Positions 1-5,745 of a stretch of DNA of 5,745 nucleotides are shown here, piece after piece. How positions within the stretch are numbered: the first letter of the stretch is position 1; each line of letters begins with the position of its first letter. A program made the position numbers and the translations under genes. This stretch comes from Fibrobacter succinogenes (lineage in GTDB: Bacteria > Fibrobacterota > Fibrobacteria > Fibrobacterales > CADBQJ01): contig CADBQJ010000290.1 of the NCBI GenBank assembly GCA_902796785.1, forward strand, positions 1-5,745. The letters run 5' to 3'. The notes beneath the pieces were generated by a model that saw only the letters and a list, made by a program, of their open reading frames with translations, made no database searches and had not been told where the DNA came from.

Positions 1-7
1 CTGAACA

Positions 8-81
8 TGGGACGAGCCGGACTTGAACCGGCGACTACCCGATTATGAGTCGGGGGCTCTAACCGACTGAGCTATCGTCCC
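8..81 (-). tRNA. tRNA with CAT anticodon, probably elongator tRNA-Met
   Basis: Read on the minus strand, a complete 74-nt cloverleaf folds. The acceptor stem GGGACGA/TCGTCCC pairs perfectly (81-75 with 15-9). The D arm is GCTC/GAGC with the usual GG in its loop. The anticodon stem CCCGA/TCGGG encloses loop CTCATAA, with anticodon CAT at 47-45. The variable loop is 5 nt, and the T arm GCCGG/CCGGC carries loop TTCAAGT. The discriminator base is A (position 8), and no CCA is encoded, so a CCA-adding enzyme would be required. The paired G1-C72 end argues against initiator tRNA-fMet. CAT could also be tRNA-Ile2, in which C34 becomes lysidine; elongator Met is the default reading. The gene starts 23 bases beyond the stop of the LETM1-like gene on the same strand, so it may be read through from that operon. 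Confidence 0.95.
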
Positions 82-104
82 GACGGGCAATGTAGAAAAT
101 CGGC

Positions 105-467
105 CTAGGCCCCTTCGTCGGCGCGGCCTTCCGCGCGGGCCTCGTCGCCGGACTCCGCAGGCGCGGCGGGAACGCCGAGGTTCTCGGGCCGGAACGCGCT
201 CGGGCGCAGGTCGAACGGCAGCAGCTTCAGCAGGATCGGCAGCAGGATCATCCCGCCGGGAAGCGCGAAGATCGCGAGCGCGGGAATCGTCTTGACGATG
301 TCGGTCAGCTGTTCGCGGACCTTCGCCCACTCCTCGTCGGTCAGCCTGGCGTGGGAGCTCTTCGCCAGAAGCGACGCGAGCTCGCCGGTCTGGCGGATCT
401 CCTCGACCACGGCGGCGAGGTTGCGCCGGACGGCCGCCTCCACCGCCTCGCGGGTGATCTGCATCAT
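105..467 (-). CDS. Small LETM1-like membrane protein
   Basis: This 120-residue protein has three parts. Residues 1-56 are charged and probably helical, and contain the segment [14 protein letters not shown] hydrophobic proline/glycine-containing segment at about 58-85 includes [12 protein letters not shown] and [12 protein letters not shown] and is followed by RPSAF. The tail, from about 93, is Ala/Glu-rich and disordered. The pattern of a basic helix, then IP...F.LPGG...LLP.LLK.LP...PSAF, is the core signature of the LETM1 family. Mitochondrial LETM1 is an inner-membrane protein linked to cation/proton exchange and ribosome binding. Bacterial single-domain versions are mostly uncharacterised, so a transport role should not be assumed. 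The first ATG (467) overlaps the stop of the upstream FKBP gene as ATGA, suggesting translational coupling; a second ATG follows immediately at 464. No strong ribosome-binding site is visible. The stop is TAG. Family assignment is by motif recognition only. Confidence 0.75.
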   Translation of the reverse strand: MMQITREAVEAAVRRNLAAVVEEIRQTGELASLLAKSSHARLTDEEWAKVREQLTDIVKTIPALAIFALPGGMILLPILLKLLPFDLRPSAFRPENLGVPAAPAESGDEARAEGRADEGA

Positions 468-1780
468 CGCGCTTCGACCAGTTCCACCGCGAAGACCAGC
501 TCGGCGTCGGGCGGAATGGAGCCCGCGCCCCTGGAGCCGTAGCCCAGCTTGGCGGGAATGCGCAGAAGGCGCTTTTCGCCGGGCTTCATCCCCTCCACGC
601 CGAGGTCCCAGCCCACGATCACCTGGCCGGAGCCGAGGGTGAAGACGAAGGGCTCGCCGCGCAGGCGGGAGGTGTCGAACTTGGTGCCGTCGACCAGCCA
701 GCCGGTGTAGTGGACGCTCACCGTGCTTCCGGGACGGGCCTCGTCGCCTTCGCCCGGGGCGACGACGGCGATCTTCATCCCCTGCGGGCCGTCGGTCCAG
801 GCGACCGAGGCGAGGTCGGGGAAGAGGTCCGTCTCGTCTCCGGCCGCGGCGCCCGAACGCTCCTTCAGCTCCACGCGGAAGAGGAGCGTGGAGAAGGGCG
901 GGATCCTCGGGCCGGAGGCCTGTCCGTAGGCCATGTAGGGCTGGATCCTCATCAGGCGCACGCCGCCGGCCTTCATGCCGGCCAGGCCGAGTTCCCAGCC
1001 GGGGATCACCTGCCCGGCGCCGAGAAGCACCGTGGCCGGTTCGCCCTTGAGCTTGGTCGTGGCGAACCGCGTGCCGCCCGCGAGCCAGCCCGTGTAGTGC
1101 AGCGAGAGCTCGTCGCCCTCCCTGGCCGCCTCGCCGGTCCCGACCGTCTGGTCGAAGATCTCCACGCCGGGGACCAGCTGGGTCCAGGCCGTCTTCTTCG
1201 CGTCGAAGAGGGAGTCCTGCTCCAGGCCGGCCTCGCGCGAAACCAGCTCCACCTCGAACCGCAGGTCGGAATGCGGGGGGATGATCCCCATGTCGCGCGA
1301 GCCGTAGCCCAGCAGCGACGGAACGTGCAGCAGGCGCCTTTCGCCGACCTTCATGCCGGCCAGCCCGACGTCCCAGCCGCGGATCACCTCGCCGACGCCC
1401 AGCGGGAAGGAGAGCGGCTCGCCGGCCGCGCGGGTGTCCTGGAAGGGGTCGCTCACCGAGTTGAAATGCTCGATCCAGCCGACGTAGTGGACCGTCAGGC
1501 GGTCGCCGGCGCGGGCCGTGTCGCCGCTTCCCTCCGCGAGGATCTCCGCCTTGAGCCCCTCGCCGAAGTCGATGGTCCGGCGGGCGGCGGGAGCCGTTTC
1601 GAGGGCCGCGGGGGCGGGGGCGGCGGAATCGGGCGCGGACGGCGTCGCGGAGAGCTCCGGAGCGGCGGGGGCGGGCGCGGAGGCCGAATCGGGCGCCTGC
1701 GCGGGGACTTCGGAAAGGGAGGCGCCCGGGGCCGCGGCGGCCAGGGCGAACAGCGAAACGAGGACCAGTCTCTTCTGCAA
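464..1780 (-). CDS. Secreted triple-domain FKBP-type peptidyl-prolyl cis-trans isomerase
   Basis: Predicted to speed proline cis-trans isomerisation during folding of exported proteins. The 438 residues begin with a signal peptide (MQKR, then a hydrophobic stretch to about 20), followed by an Ala/Pro/Ser linker to about 65. Three FKBP domains follow at about 76-182, 205-307 and 334-437. Domain 3 keeps the full FKBP12-type pocket: Y358, F368-D369, R374, F378, V387-I388, W391, Y414, I422-P-P and F430. Domain 2 keeps Y229, V258-I259, W262 and Y285, but has A240 in place of the pocket Asp and A249 in place of a pocket Phe. Domain 1 has a longer loop ending FQDT (D115) but retains Y99, V132-I133-W136, Y159 and IIPP. 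Both inter-domain linkers carry a similar LF...AWT motif. Bacterial FKBPs usually have one such domain, so three in tandem is unusual. The start is TTG with GGAG six bases upstream. The signal sequence lacks a clear lipobox, so a soluble periplasmic location is favoured. Confidence 0.93.
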   Translation of the reverse strand: MQKRLVLVSLFALAAAAPGASLSEVPAQAPDSASAPAPAAPELSATPSAPDSAAPAPAALETAPAARRTIDFGEGLKAEILAEGSGDTARAGDRLTVHYVGWIEHFNSVSDPFQDTRAAGEPLSFPLGVGEVIRGWDVGLAGMKVGERRLLHVPSLLGYGSRDMGIIPPHSDLRFEVELVSREAGLEQDSLFDAKKTAWTQLVPGVEIFDQTVGTGEAAREGDELSLHYTGWLAGGTRFATTKLKGEPATVLLGAGQVIPGWELGLAGMKAGGVRLMRIQPYMAYGQASGPRIPPFSTLLFRVELKERSGAAAGDETDLFPDLASVAWTDGPQGMKIAVVAPGEGDEARPGSTVSVHYTGWLVDGTKFDTSRLRGEPFVFTLGSGQVIVGWDLGVEGMKPGEKRLLRIPAKLGYGSRGAGSIPPDAELVFAVELVEAR

Positions 1781-1786
1781 CGTAAA

Positions 1787-1790
1787 CTCC
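1787..1790 (-). promoter_or_regulatory. Shine-Dalgarno GGAG that supports the TTG start of the FKBP gene
   Basis: On the minus strand the bases before the coding region read GGAGTTTACG followed by TTG. GGAG is six bases upstream of TTG at 1780-1778, a good spacing, and the reading frame from there opens with a proper signal peptide. No ATG or GTG gives as good a combination. Confidence 0.7.
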
Positions 1791-1824
1791 GGAACGCCCT
1801 GCGGGAGTGGTCGGGCGGCACCTA

Positions 1825-1852
1825 ATATTAGTTATTACCTTTCAAGTGCCAA
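1825..1852 (-). promoter_or_regulatory. Predicted sigma-70-type promoter for the FKBP/LETM1-like/tRNA unit
   Basis: On the minus strand, TTGGCA (1852-1847) is followed after 16 bases by TAATAT (1830-1825), close matches to the -35 and -10 consensus. It lies in the only AT-rich patch of an otherwise very GC-rich neighbourhood. Transcription would start near 1818, leaving a leader of about 38 bases before the TTG start. The -10 overlaps the palindrome TAATATTA (1823-1830). The TGGCAC part resembles the sigma-54 -24 element, but no GC is present at the -12 position. Confidence 0.55.
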
Positions 1853-1866
1853 ACTAGGTATTCGCA

Positions 1867-2460
1867 ATGGCCCAGACCCTCTTCGTCATCGTCGTCGCCG
1901 CCCTCAGCCTGGCCCTGGTCGGGGTGGGGCTCTACTACGGCCTCCAGAAGAAGCAGACCGAGGAGGAGCCCAAGCCCCAGCAGCTGAACTCCGGGGCCTT
2001 CTCCATCGTCCGCGTCTCCCCCGAGGAGGCGCTGCGCAAGATCAAGCCCACCGCGGACGAGGTGGCCGCCTGGCTGGCCCGCTCCCGCCCCGAAATCGGC
2101 GAAAAGAAGCGGGAATCGCTGGCCGCCCTCTGGGAAGAGTCGATCCGCGCCAGCGTGGAGGCGGTGGACCGGGGCGACCGCGACGGCCGCAACACCTACC
2201 GCTACGAGATTCCGGAACGGGAGCGCCCGCTTCTGCCCGAACTGACCCCCGACACCTACATCACCCGAGAAACCGTTTTTCAGCACCCCGAGCTCCTGCC
2301 GCCCTTCTTCGTCGGCTCCCGGACCCGGCTGGTCTTCAAGGAGGCCGACAGCGCCCTTCTGGGCGACGGCGCGAAAAGCGGCTGGAAACCCCTCCTCCCC
2401 ACTCCCGATGGCAAATACTCCCTTCCCGACTGGCGCACGCTGCCTCAAGACCTGGACTAG
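1867..2460 (+). CDS. Membrane-anchored protein of unknown function, upstream partner of the propeller-barrel gene
   Basis: I do not recognise a family. The 197 residues start MAQTLFVIVV and form one N-terminal hydrophobic helix (about 5-25) with no cleavage site or lipobox that I can see. A Lys/Glu-rich stretch follows (KKQTEEEPKP, about 28-37), so this is most likely a bitopic inner-membrane protein with a soluble C-terminal part. The 40-115 region is charged and probably helical (SPEEALRKIKPTADEVAAWL). From about 116 it is proline- and aromatic-rich (RPLLPELTPDTYITRE, HPELLPPFFVG). There are no cysteines, and no catalytic motif stands out. The last 53 bases overlap the start of the outer-membrane protein gene in another frame, so the two are probably co-transcribed and may act together. 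The ATG at 1867 is the first in frame after the divergent control region and begins the hydrophobic helix, which supports it. Confidence 0.8.
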   Translation: MAQTLFVIVVAALSLALVGVGLYYGLQKKQTEEEPKPQQLNSGAFSIVRVSPEEALRKIKPTADEVAAWLARSRPEIGEKKRESLAALWEESIRASVEAVDRGDRDGRNTYRYEIPERERPLLPELTPDTYITRETVFQHPELLPPFFVGSRTRLVFKEADSALLGDGAKSGWKPLLPTPDGKYSLPDWRTLPQDLD

Positions 2461-4603
2461 CCTTCTGCTGCTGGGGGCTTCGCTGAGCTGGGGCGCGGCC
2501 AGCTCGGCCGTCATCACGCTCGCCATGCCCATCGGCGCCCGCCAGATGGCCATGGGCGAATCCGGAACCGCCCTCGCCGAGGACGCCTTCGCGGTCTGGT
2601 GGAACCCCGCCGGGCTGGCCGTGGGCCCCGTGGCGGACGAATGGACCGTCTCCATGCCCCATCCGAAGGACGGCCAGATCCGCGGCCTCTCCTCCAAGGA
2701 AAAGCGCGGCTTCCTGGGCAGCGCGGAGGTCTGGGCCGGCGCGGACGGCGGGCTGTGGCACTTCAAGGACAACACCTGGCGCGACTGGTGGTCCGTCTCC
2801 CTCGAGGAGGGGCAGACGCTCCGCGGCGCCCTCAAGCGCTTCGTCGGCGGCGAGGAGGGGATCGACACCCTCCTGGTGCAGCTGCGCGCCTTCAACGGGA
2901 TCTCCTCGGCCGCGGAGGAGGAGGAGCTCGTCGACGTGCGCCTCCCCTGGCGCCTGGTGATCCGCGACTCCGTGACCGCCGTCCACTACGAGGCCGGCAG
3001 CGACCGCGTCTGGGTGGGGACGAACCGCGGGCTCTGGCGCTTCGACGGCGCCGGCTGGAAGAAATACGCGACCGAGCTCGGCGACCGCCGCGTCAACAGG
3101 ATCCTCTCGGTGGGGGCCACGGTCTGGATCGCCACCGACGACGGCCTGTTCCGCTTCCGCCGCTCGGTGATGACCCGCAAGGGGACCGTCTTCGGCGCGA
3201 ACCAGAAGTTCACCGCGCTCGCCTGGTCGGAAAGCCGGCGCGAGCTCTGGACCGCCGTCGAGGGGGCCGGCGTGGCCCGGCTCCAGCCCGCTCCCGAGGA
3301 GGGCGGCGGCAAGGACAAGTGGGCGCTCTTCGGCGAATCCGACGGGCTGCTCTCGACGCGCGTCAAGGCGCTGGTCGTCGACTCGCGCGACCACCTCTGG
3401 GCGCTGCACGACGAGGGGCTGTCGCGCTTCACGCAGCTGCGCTGGGAACAGACCCGGTTCGAGCGGACCGTCCTGAACGACGTCGCCGTCGACTCGCGCG
3501 GCAACCTCTGGATCGCCTCGAACTCCGGCGTCTGGAAGTACAAGGCGGTCTACGGCGACGGCACCGACAAGAAGTCGGAAAAGGACAACTCCGGCTCGGC
3601 CGCCACGGGCAAGTGGACGCACTACCACCGGGGCAACGGGCTCGCCAGCGCCGACGTGAAGGCCGTCGAGCCGCGCGGCGACGACGTCTGGCTGGTGACG
3701 GCCGCGGGCGTGGAGCGGTTCCACCAGGCCCGCAACCAGGTCGGCATCTTCTACGAAAACCTCCTCCCCCGCTTCAACATCGACGACCTCTACCACCTCG
3801 GCGCTGTCGGCACCTTCCCGCTGGGCGACTGGGGCACCATCGGCGGCTTCGTCAACTTCATCTCCTTCGGCGAAGCCACGATCGAAAGCGACAACGCCAA
3901 CCTCTCGCAGACCTTCAACAGCACCGAGCTGGTCGTCGGGCTCTCCTACGGCACCCGCCTCACCCGGCGGCAGTCGCTGGGCGTGGCCTTCCAGTTCCTC
4001 TACTCCGACCTCACCAGCGGCGTGGCCGGCCAGGAGGACGCCACCACCGCCAGCTACGCCGTCACCGTGGGCTGGCTGATGCGCGACCTCTTCGTCCCCC
4101 GCCTCAACGTGGGCGTGGTGCTGGCCAACATGGGCCCCGACGTCTACTACGTCGACAAGAGCCAGAGCGACCCGATTCCGCTCACCTGGCGCTTCGGGAT
4201 CGCCTACACCCCGCTGCAGCTGGCGGACCACCGCATCTCGGTCACCGCCGACTACTCGCGCGAATCGATCCACATCGACGGCAACGAGCCCGACCCCTTC
4301 TACGTGGCGATGTGGAAGTCGTGGATCGACCCCGAGACGGGCTCCGACGTCCCCGACGCCTTCAAGGAGGGCCAGGTGGGGTTCGGCGTGGAGTACGTCT
4401 ACTCCAACACGCTCGCCCTGCGGCTGGGCTACCTGCACGACTACCCCTTCAGCGACGTCTCCACCGGGCGGCGCGAGCTCGACATGGGCGTGGGGCTGAT
4501 GATCTCGGACCTCTGGCAGCTCGACGTGGCGATGATCAAGGAGCTCAACGCCAACGACGCGCGCGACGGCCAGGCCCGCATCTCGATGATCTTCAAGTTC
4601 TAG
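2408..4603 (+). CDS. PorV/PorQ-type outer-membrane beta-barrel with an inserted seven-motif beta-propeller
   Basis: The 731 residues read in order as follows. A signal peptide (R11, K14, hydrophobic 15-28) is probably cut near SWGA or ASSA (30-34). A PorV-family entry motif follows: GARQMAMG (43-50) ... EDAFAVWWNPAGLA (58-71). A first strand lies near EWTVSM (78-83). Seven Reg_prop-like propeller motifs of the form (V/L)W..T..G(L/V).RF begin near 108, 201, 239, 280, 330, 367 and 427. From about 460 the barrel resumes, with a PLGDWGTIGGF turn (471-481), LANMGPDVYY (572-581) and ending ISMIFKF; the terminal Phe is typical of Bam-assembled barrels. PorV-like proteins are normally uninterrupted and much shorter. 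The placement suggests a surface propeller for binding or sensing. The ATG at 2408 is the only start before M40 (ATG, GTG or TTG) that includes the signal peptide. No ribosome-binding site precedes it, so translation is probably coupled to the overlapping upstream gene. Confidence 0.88.
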   Translation: MANTPFPTGARCLKTWTSLLLLGASLSWGAASSAVITLAMPIGARQMAMGESGTALAEDAFAVWWNPAGLAVGPVADEWTVSMPHPKDGQIRGLSSKEKRGFLGSAEVWAGADGGLWHFKDNTWRDWWSVSLEEGQTLRGALKRFVGGEEGIDTLLVQLRAFNGISSAAEEEELVDVRLPWRLVIRDSVTAVHYEAGSDRVWVGTNRGLWRFDGAGWKKYATELGDRRVNRILSVGATVWIATDDGLFRFRRSVMTRKGTVFGANQKFTALAWSESRRELWTAVEGAGVARLQPAPEEGGGKDKWALFGESDGLLSTRVKALVVDSRDHLWALHDEGLSRFTQLRWEQTRFERTVLNDVAVDSRGNLWIASNSGVWKYKAVYGDGTDKKSEKDNSGSAATGKWTHYHRGNGLASADVKAVEPRGDDVWLVTAAGVERFHQARNQVGIFYENLLPRFNIDDLYHLGAVGTFPLGDWGTIGGFVNFISFGEATIESDNANLSQTFNSTELVVGLSYGTRLTRRQSLGVAFQFLYSDLTSGVAGQEDATTASYAVTVGWLMRDLFVPRLNVGVVLANMGPDVYYVDKSQSDPIPLTWRFGIAYTPLQLADHRISVTADYSRESIHIDGNEPDPFYVAMWKSWIDPETGSDVPDAFKEGQVGFGVEYVYSNTLALRLGYLHDYPFSDVSTGRRELDMGVGLMISDLWQLDVAMIKELNANDARDGQARISMIFKF

Positions 4604-4622
4604 CGCGGACGCGCGAACGGAA

Positions 4623-4649
4623 AAGAGCGGAGCCCGGGGCTCCGCTCTT
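4623..4649. terminator. Two-way intrinsic terminator between convergent genes
   Basis: AAGAGCGGAGCC (4623-4634) pairs perfectly with GGCTCCGCTCTT (4638-4649) around a 3-base loop, CGG. The hairpin lies 19 bases after the propeller-barrel stop and 20 bases after the opposing OmpA-family stop. On the plus strand it is followed by CGTCTTTCC. On the minus strand the stem end merges into TTTT (4624-4621). Both T-tracts are short, but the GC-rich stem and position make a shared terminator the natural reading. Confidence 0.85.
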
Positions 4650-4669
4650 CGTCTTTCCGGGGAGGGCGG

Positions 4670-5338
4670 CTACTGCGCCAGGATGCGCGCCTCGGTGCGG
4701 CGGTTCATCGCCTTGCCTTCCTTGGTCGCGTTGGAGACCTTGGGCTGGGTTTCGCCGTAGCCGCGCGCGGTCAGGCGGTCGGCGGGCACGCCCTTCTTGA
4801 TCAGGTAGTTGCGCACCGCCTCGGCGCGGGCCTGCGAGAGCTTCATGTTCGACTCGTCGTTGCCCACGTCGTCGGTGTGGCCGGCGATCTCGATGCGGAC
4901 GTTGGGGTTCTTGATCATCCCCTCGGCCACGGGGTCGAGCTTGGCGAACGAGCCGGGCTTGAGGGTGGCCTTGCCGGTGTCGAAGTTGACGTCCTTCAGC
5001 TCGATGTGCTCGTTGTCGAAGTAGAACTGCAGCTCGCCGGTGATCTCGTCGTCGGTCTCGGGGATGCGCGGCACCTTGCACTCCTTGCAGGCGAAGGGGC
5101 CGATGGCCGTGCCCATCTCGACGGTGTAGGAGCCGGCGTGCAGGCGGACCACCGCCATGCCGTAGTCGTTGGTCTGGGCGTTCACGTCGCCGCCCTTCGA
5201 CTTGAAGGTGATGGGCTGGCGCGCGGCCGGCTTGGTCATCTGCGGGTCGGAGAAGACCTTGACGGTCATCACGGCGGGATTCTGGGCGAGGGCCGAGGCG
5301 GCCAGGGCCAGAACGAGCGAAATCGCGGCTTTTTTCAT
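4670..5338 (-). CDS. OmpA-family peptidoglycan-binding outer-membrane protein
   Basis: Predicted to tie the outer membrane or periplasmic partners to peptidoglycan. The 222-residue precursor begins MKKAAISLVLALAASALA, a clear signal peptide cut before Q19. Residues about 22-90 look like a small beta-sandwich, with NDYGMAVVRLHAGSYTVEM (57-75) resembling carboxypeptidase-regulatory or Ig-like folds, and carry the only cysteines, C84 and C87, as CKEC. An OmpA C-terminal domain spans about 105-222: VNFDTGKATLKPG, IEIAGHTDDVG, MKLSQARAEAVRNYLIKKG, ARGYGETQP and NRRTEARI. D156 and R171 match by spacing the two residues that hold diaminopimelate in E. coli OmpA. There is no eight-stranded barrel, so it resembles Pal-type proteins but has no lipobox. 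The start at 5338 is chosen because it begins the signal peptide and has GGAA eight bases upstream; in-frame ATGs further upstream would bury that signal behind a Pro/Gly-rich stretch. Confidence 0.92.
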   Translation of the reverse strand: MKKAAISLVLALAASALAQNPAVMTVKVFSDPQMTKPAARQPITFKSKGGDVNAQTNDYGMAVVRLHAGSYTVEMGTAIGPFACKECKVPRIPETDDEITGELQFYFDNEHIELKDVNFDTGKATLKPGSFAKLDPVAEGMIKNPNVRIEIAGHTDDVGNDESNMKLSQARAEAVRNYLIKKGVPADRLTARGYGETQPKVSNATKEGKAMNRRTEARILAQ

Positions 5339-5456
5339 CGTTCGGATTCCGGGAAAAGGGTTGAACGGGCCCAATTTAGCCACAAAACCCCTCCCGGGGC
5401 CACGAAACGCCCCGTTCCGGGCCCCCATGACGCGAAAATTTACGGAATCGGGGGGG
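5339..5456 (-). other. Intergenic stretch with weak hairpin and possible promoter for the OmpA-family gene
   Basis: These 118 bases separate the right-edge gene from the OmpA-family gene on the same strand. A hairpin of GGGGC (5396-5400) with GCCCC (5409-5413) around an 8-base loop, extended by CCC/GGG across a bulge, is followed on the minus strand by AGGGGTTTTG. That could act as a poor terminator for the upstream gene. TAAATT on the minus strand (5378-5373) is a possible -10 for the OmpA-family gene, but no -35 match lies at the right distance. Nothing here is strong. Confidence 0.3.
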
Positions 5457-5745
5457 CTAGCGGTCAAGTCTCGGGGAATCTAATCCATGATGAGTTATAA
5501 AATCAATCCACATCCGATGCCTTTGATAAACGGTGTCGCAGACCAGAAGAATGCTCTCGGATGATTTTAGCATCCCTATCCCGTCGAACCAATACAGACG
5601 TCTCGCCTTTTCCAAAGAATCCGACCACTGGTCGCGTTCTTCATCGAACATCTTGCTGGACCACTGTCCCTCGATTTCTTCGATGTCTCCCGAAGTGCGT
5701 ATCCTTATGACCGATGTATCCCGCTCGCCGAAGACGCGAATAGTA
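5457..5745 (-). CDS. Unrecognised protein, 3' part only, cut by the right window edge
   Basis: The minus-strand frame ending at TAG (5459-5457) is open all the way to the window edge, giving 95 visible residues from codon 5744: TIRVFGERDTSVIRIR ... GLDSPRLDR. An internal ATG at 5651 has no ribosome-binding site and sits in the middle of continuous coding sequence (QWSSKMFDEE), so it is unlikely to be the start. The visible part is charged and rich in Trp, Arg and Asp (DQWSDSLEKARRLYWFDG, then SILLVCDTVYQRHRMWID), with no membrane segment or motif that I can place in a family. GC content here is about 49%, against roughly two thirds or more in the other genes, and its codons more often end in A or T. 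That suggests a recently acquired or poorly conserved gene. Confidence 0.65.
   Translation of the reverse strand, partial: TIRVFGERDTSVIRIRTSGDIEEIEGQWSSKMFDEERDQWSDSLEKARRLYWFDGIGMLKSSESILLVCDTVYQRHRMWIDFITHHGLDSPRLDR

Larger units (their letters stand above)
1781..1866. other. Divergent intergenic control region
   Basis: These 86 bases separate the minus-strand FKBP gene from the plus-strand pair starting at 1867, so promoters for both must lie here or inside the flanking genes. The half next to the plus-strand gene (1821-1866) is AT-rich. For the plus strand only a weak candidate is visible: TTATTA (1832-1837), 17 bases, TAGGTA (1855-1860). That would put the transcript start almost on the ATG. 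AGG at 1856-1858 could instead be a short ribosome-binding site, 8 bases from the ATG; the same bases cannot easily do both jobs. Confidence 0.4.

Noticed and set aside
500..1430. Repeated DNA segments within the FKBP gene, possibly an array or mobile repeat
   Set aside because: They are the conserved parts of three tandem FKBP domains (such as the VIxGW and GYG regions), diverged at DNA level, not an independent repeat element.
710..1825. A 371-codon plus-strand frame opposite the FKBP gene
   Set aside because: It is antisense to three well-aligned FKBP domains, and its product is Gly/Arg-rich with no recognisable feature.
1838..1852. A sigma-54 promoter on the minus strand (TGGCAC followed by TTGAAA)
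   Set aside because: The required GC at the -12 position is missing, and a sigma-70-type pair fits the same region better.
2336..4438. A 700-codon open frame on the minus strand opposite the propeller-barrel gene
   Set aside because: It is the antisense shadow of a GC-rich gene. Its translation is a monotonous Val/Gly/Ala/Asp/Arg mix with no domain, and the plus-strand frame has a signal peptide and clear family motifs.
2599..4800. A 733-codon plus-strand frame overlapping the propeller-barrel gene
   Set aside because: Its product is almost all Arg, Gly, Pro and Ala, typical of an out-of-frame reading of GC-rich coding DNA, and it runs through the terminator into the opposing gene.
5339..5467. 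A 43-residue N-terminal extension of the OmpA-family protein starting at 5467
   Set aside because: It would place a Pro/Gly-rich stretch before a perfect signal peptide and overlap the stop of the neighbouring gene. The start at 5338 has a ribosome-binding site and begins the signal peptide.

Overview
The window carries six protein-coding genes (one cut off at the right edge) and one tRNA. Most of it is very GC-rich and densely coding; the last ~285 bases are clearly different, with 139 of 285 bases G or C (about 49%). The genes encode a three-domain periplasmic peptidyl-prolyl isomerase, a PorV/PorQ-type outer-membrane barrel and an OmpA-family protein, so the host is a diderm (Gram-negative-type) bacterium. 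PorV-like barrels are common in the FCB assemblage (Bacteroidota, Fibrobacterota and relatives). With this GC content a Fibrobacterota-like or related FCB lineage is a reasonable guess, but no marker gene here settles it.

Layout. (1) Positions 8-1780, minus strand: a secreted triple-FKBP isomerase (TTG start at 1780), a 120-residue LETM1-like membrane protein whose ATG overlaps the FKBP stop as ATGA, and, 23 bases further on, a CAT-anticodon tRNA. (2) Positions 1781-1866: a short AT-rich divergent control region. (3) Positions 1867-4603, plus strand: a 197-residue N-terminally anchored protein of unknown function, overlapped by 53 bases by a 731-residue outer-membrane protein in which a seven-motif beta-propeller interrupts a PorV-type barrel. 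(4) Positions 4623-4649: a perfect 12-bp hairpin between convergent genes, probably a shared two-way terminator. (5) Positions 4670-5338, minus strand: a small OmpA-family peptidoglycan-binding protein. (6) Positions 5457-5745, minus strand: the 3' part of an unrecognised gene of lower GC running off the window.

The common theme is the cell envelope: periplasmic folding (FKBP), an inner-membrane LETM1-like protein, a predicted surface-displayed propeller on a barrel with its anchored partner, and an OmpA-type link from outer membrane to peptidoglycan. The most unusual object is the barrel-propeller protein. The seven propeller motifs lie between what look like the first and second barrel strands, which would place the propeller in the first extracellular loop. 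Nothing here looks like a CRISPR, phage, toxin-antitoxin or defence module.
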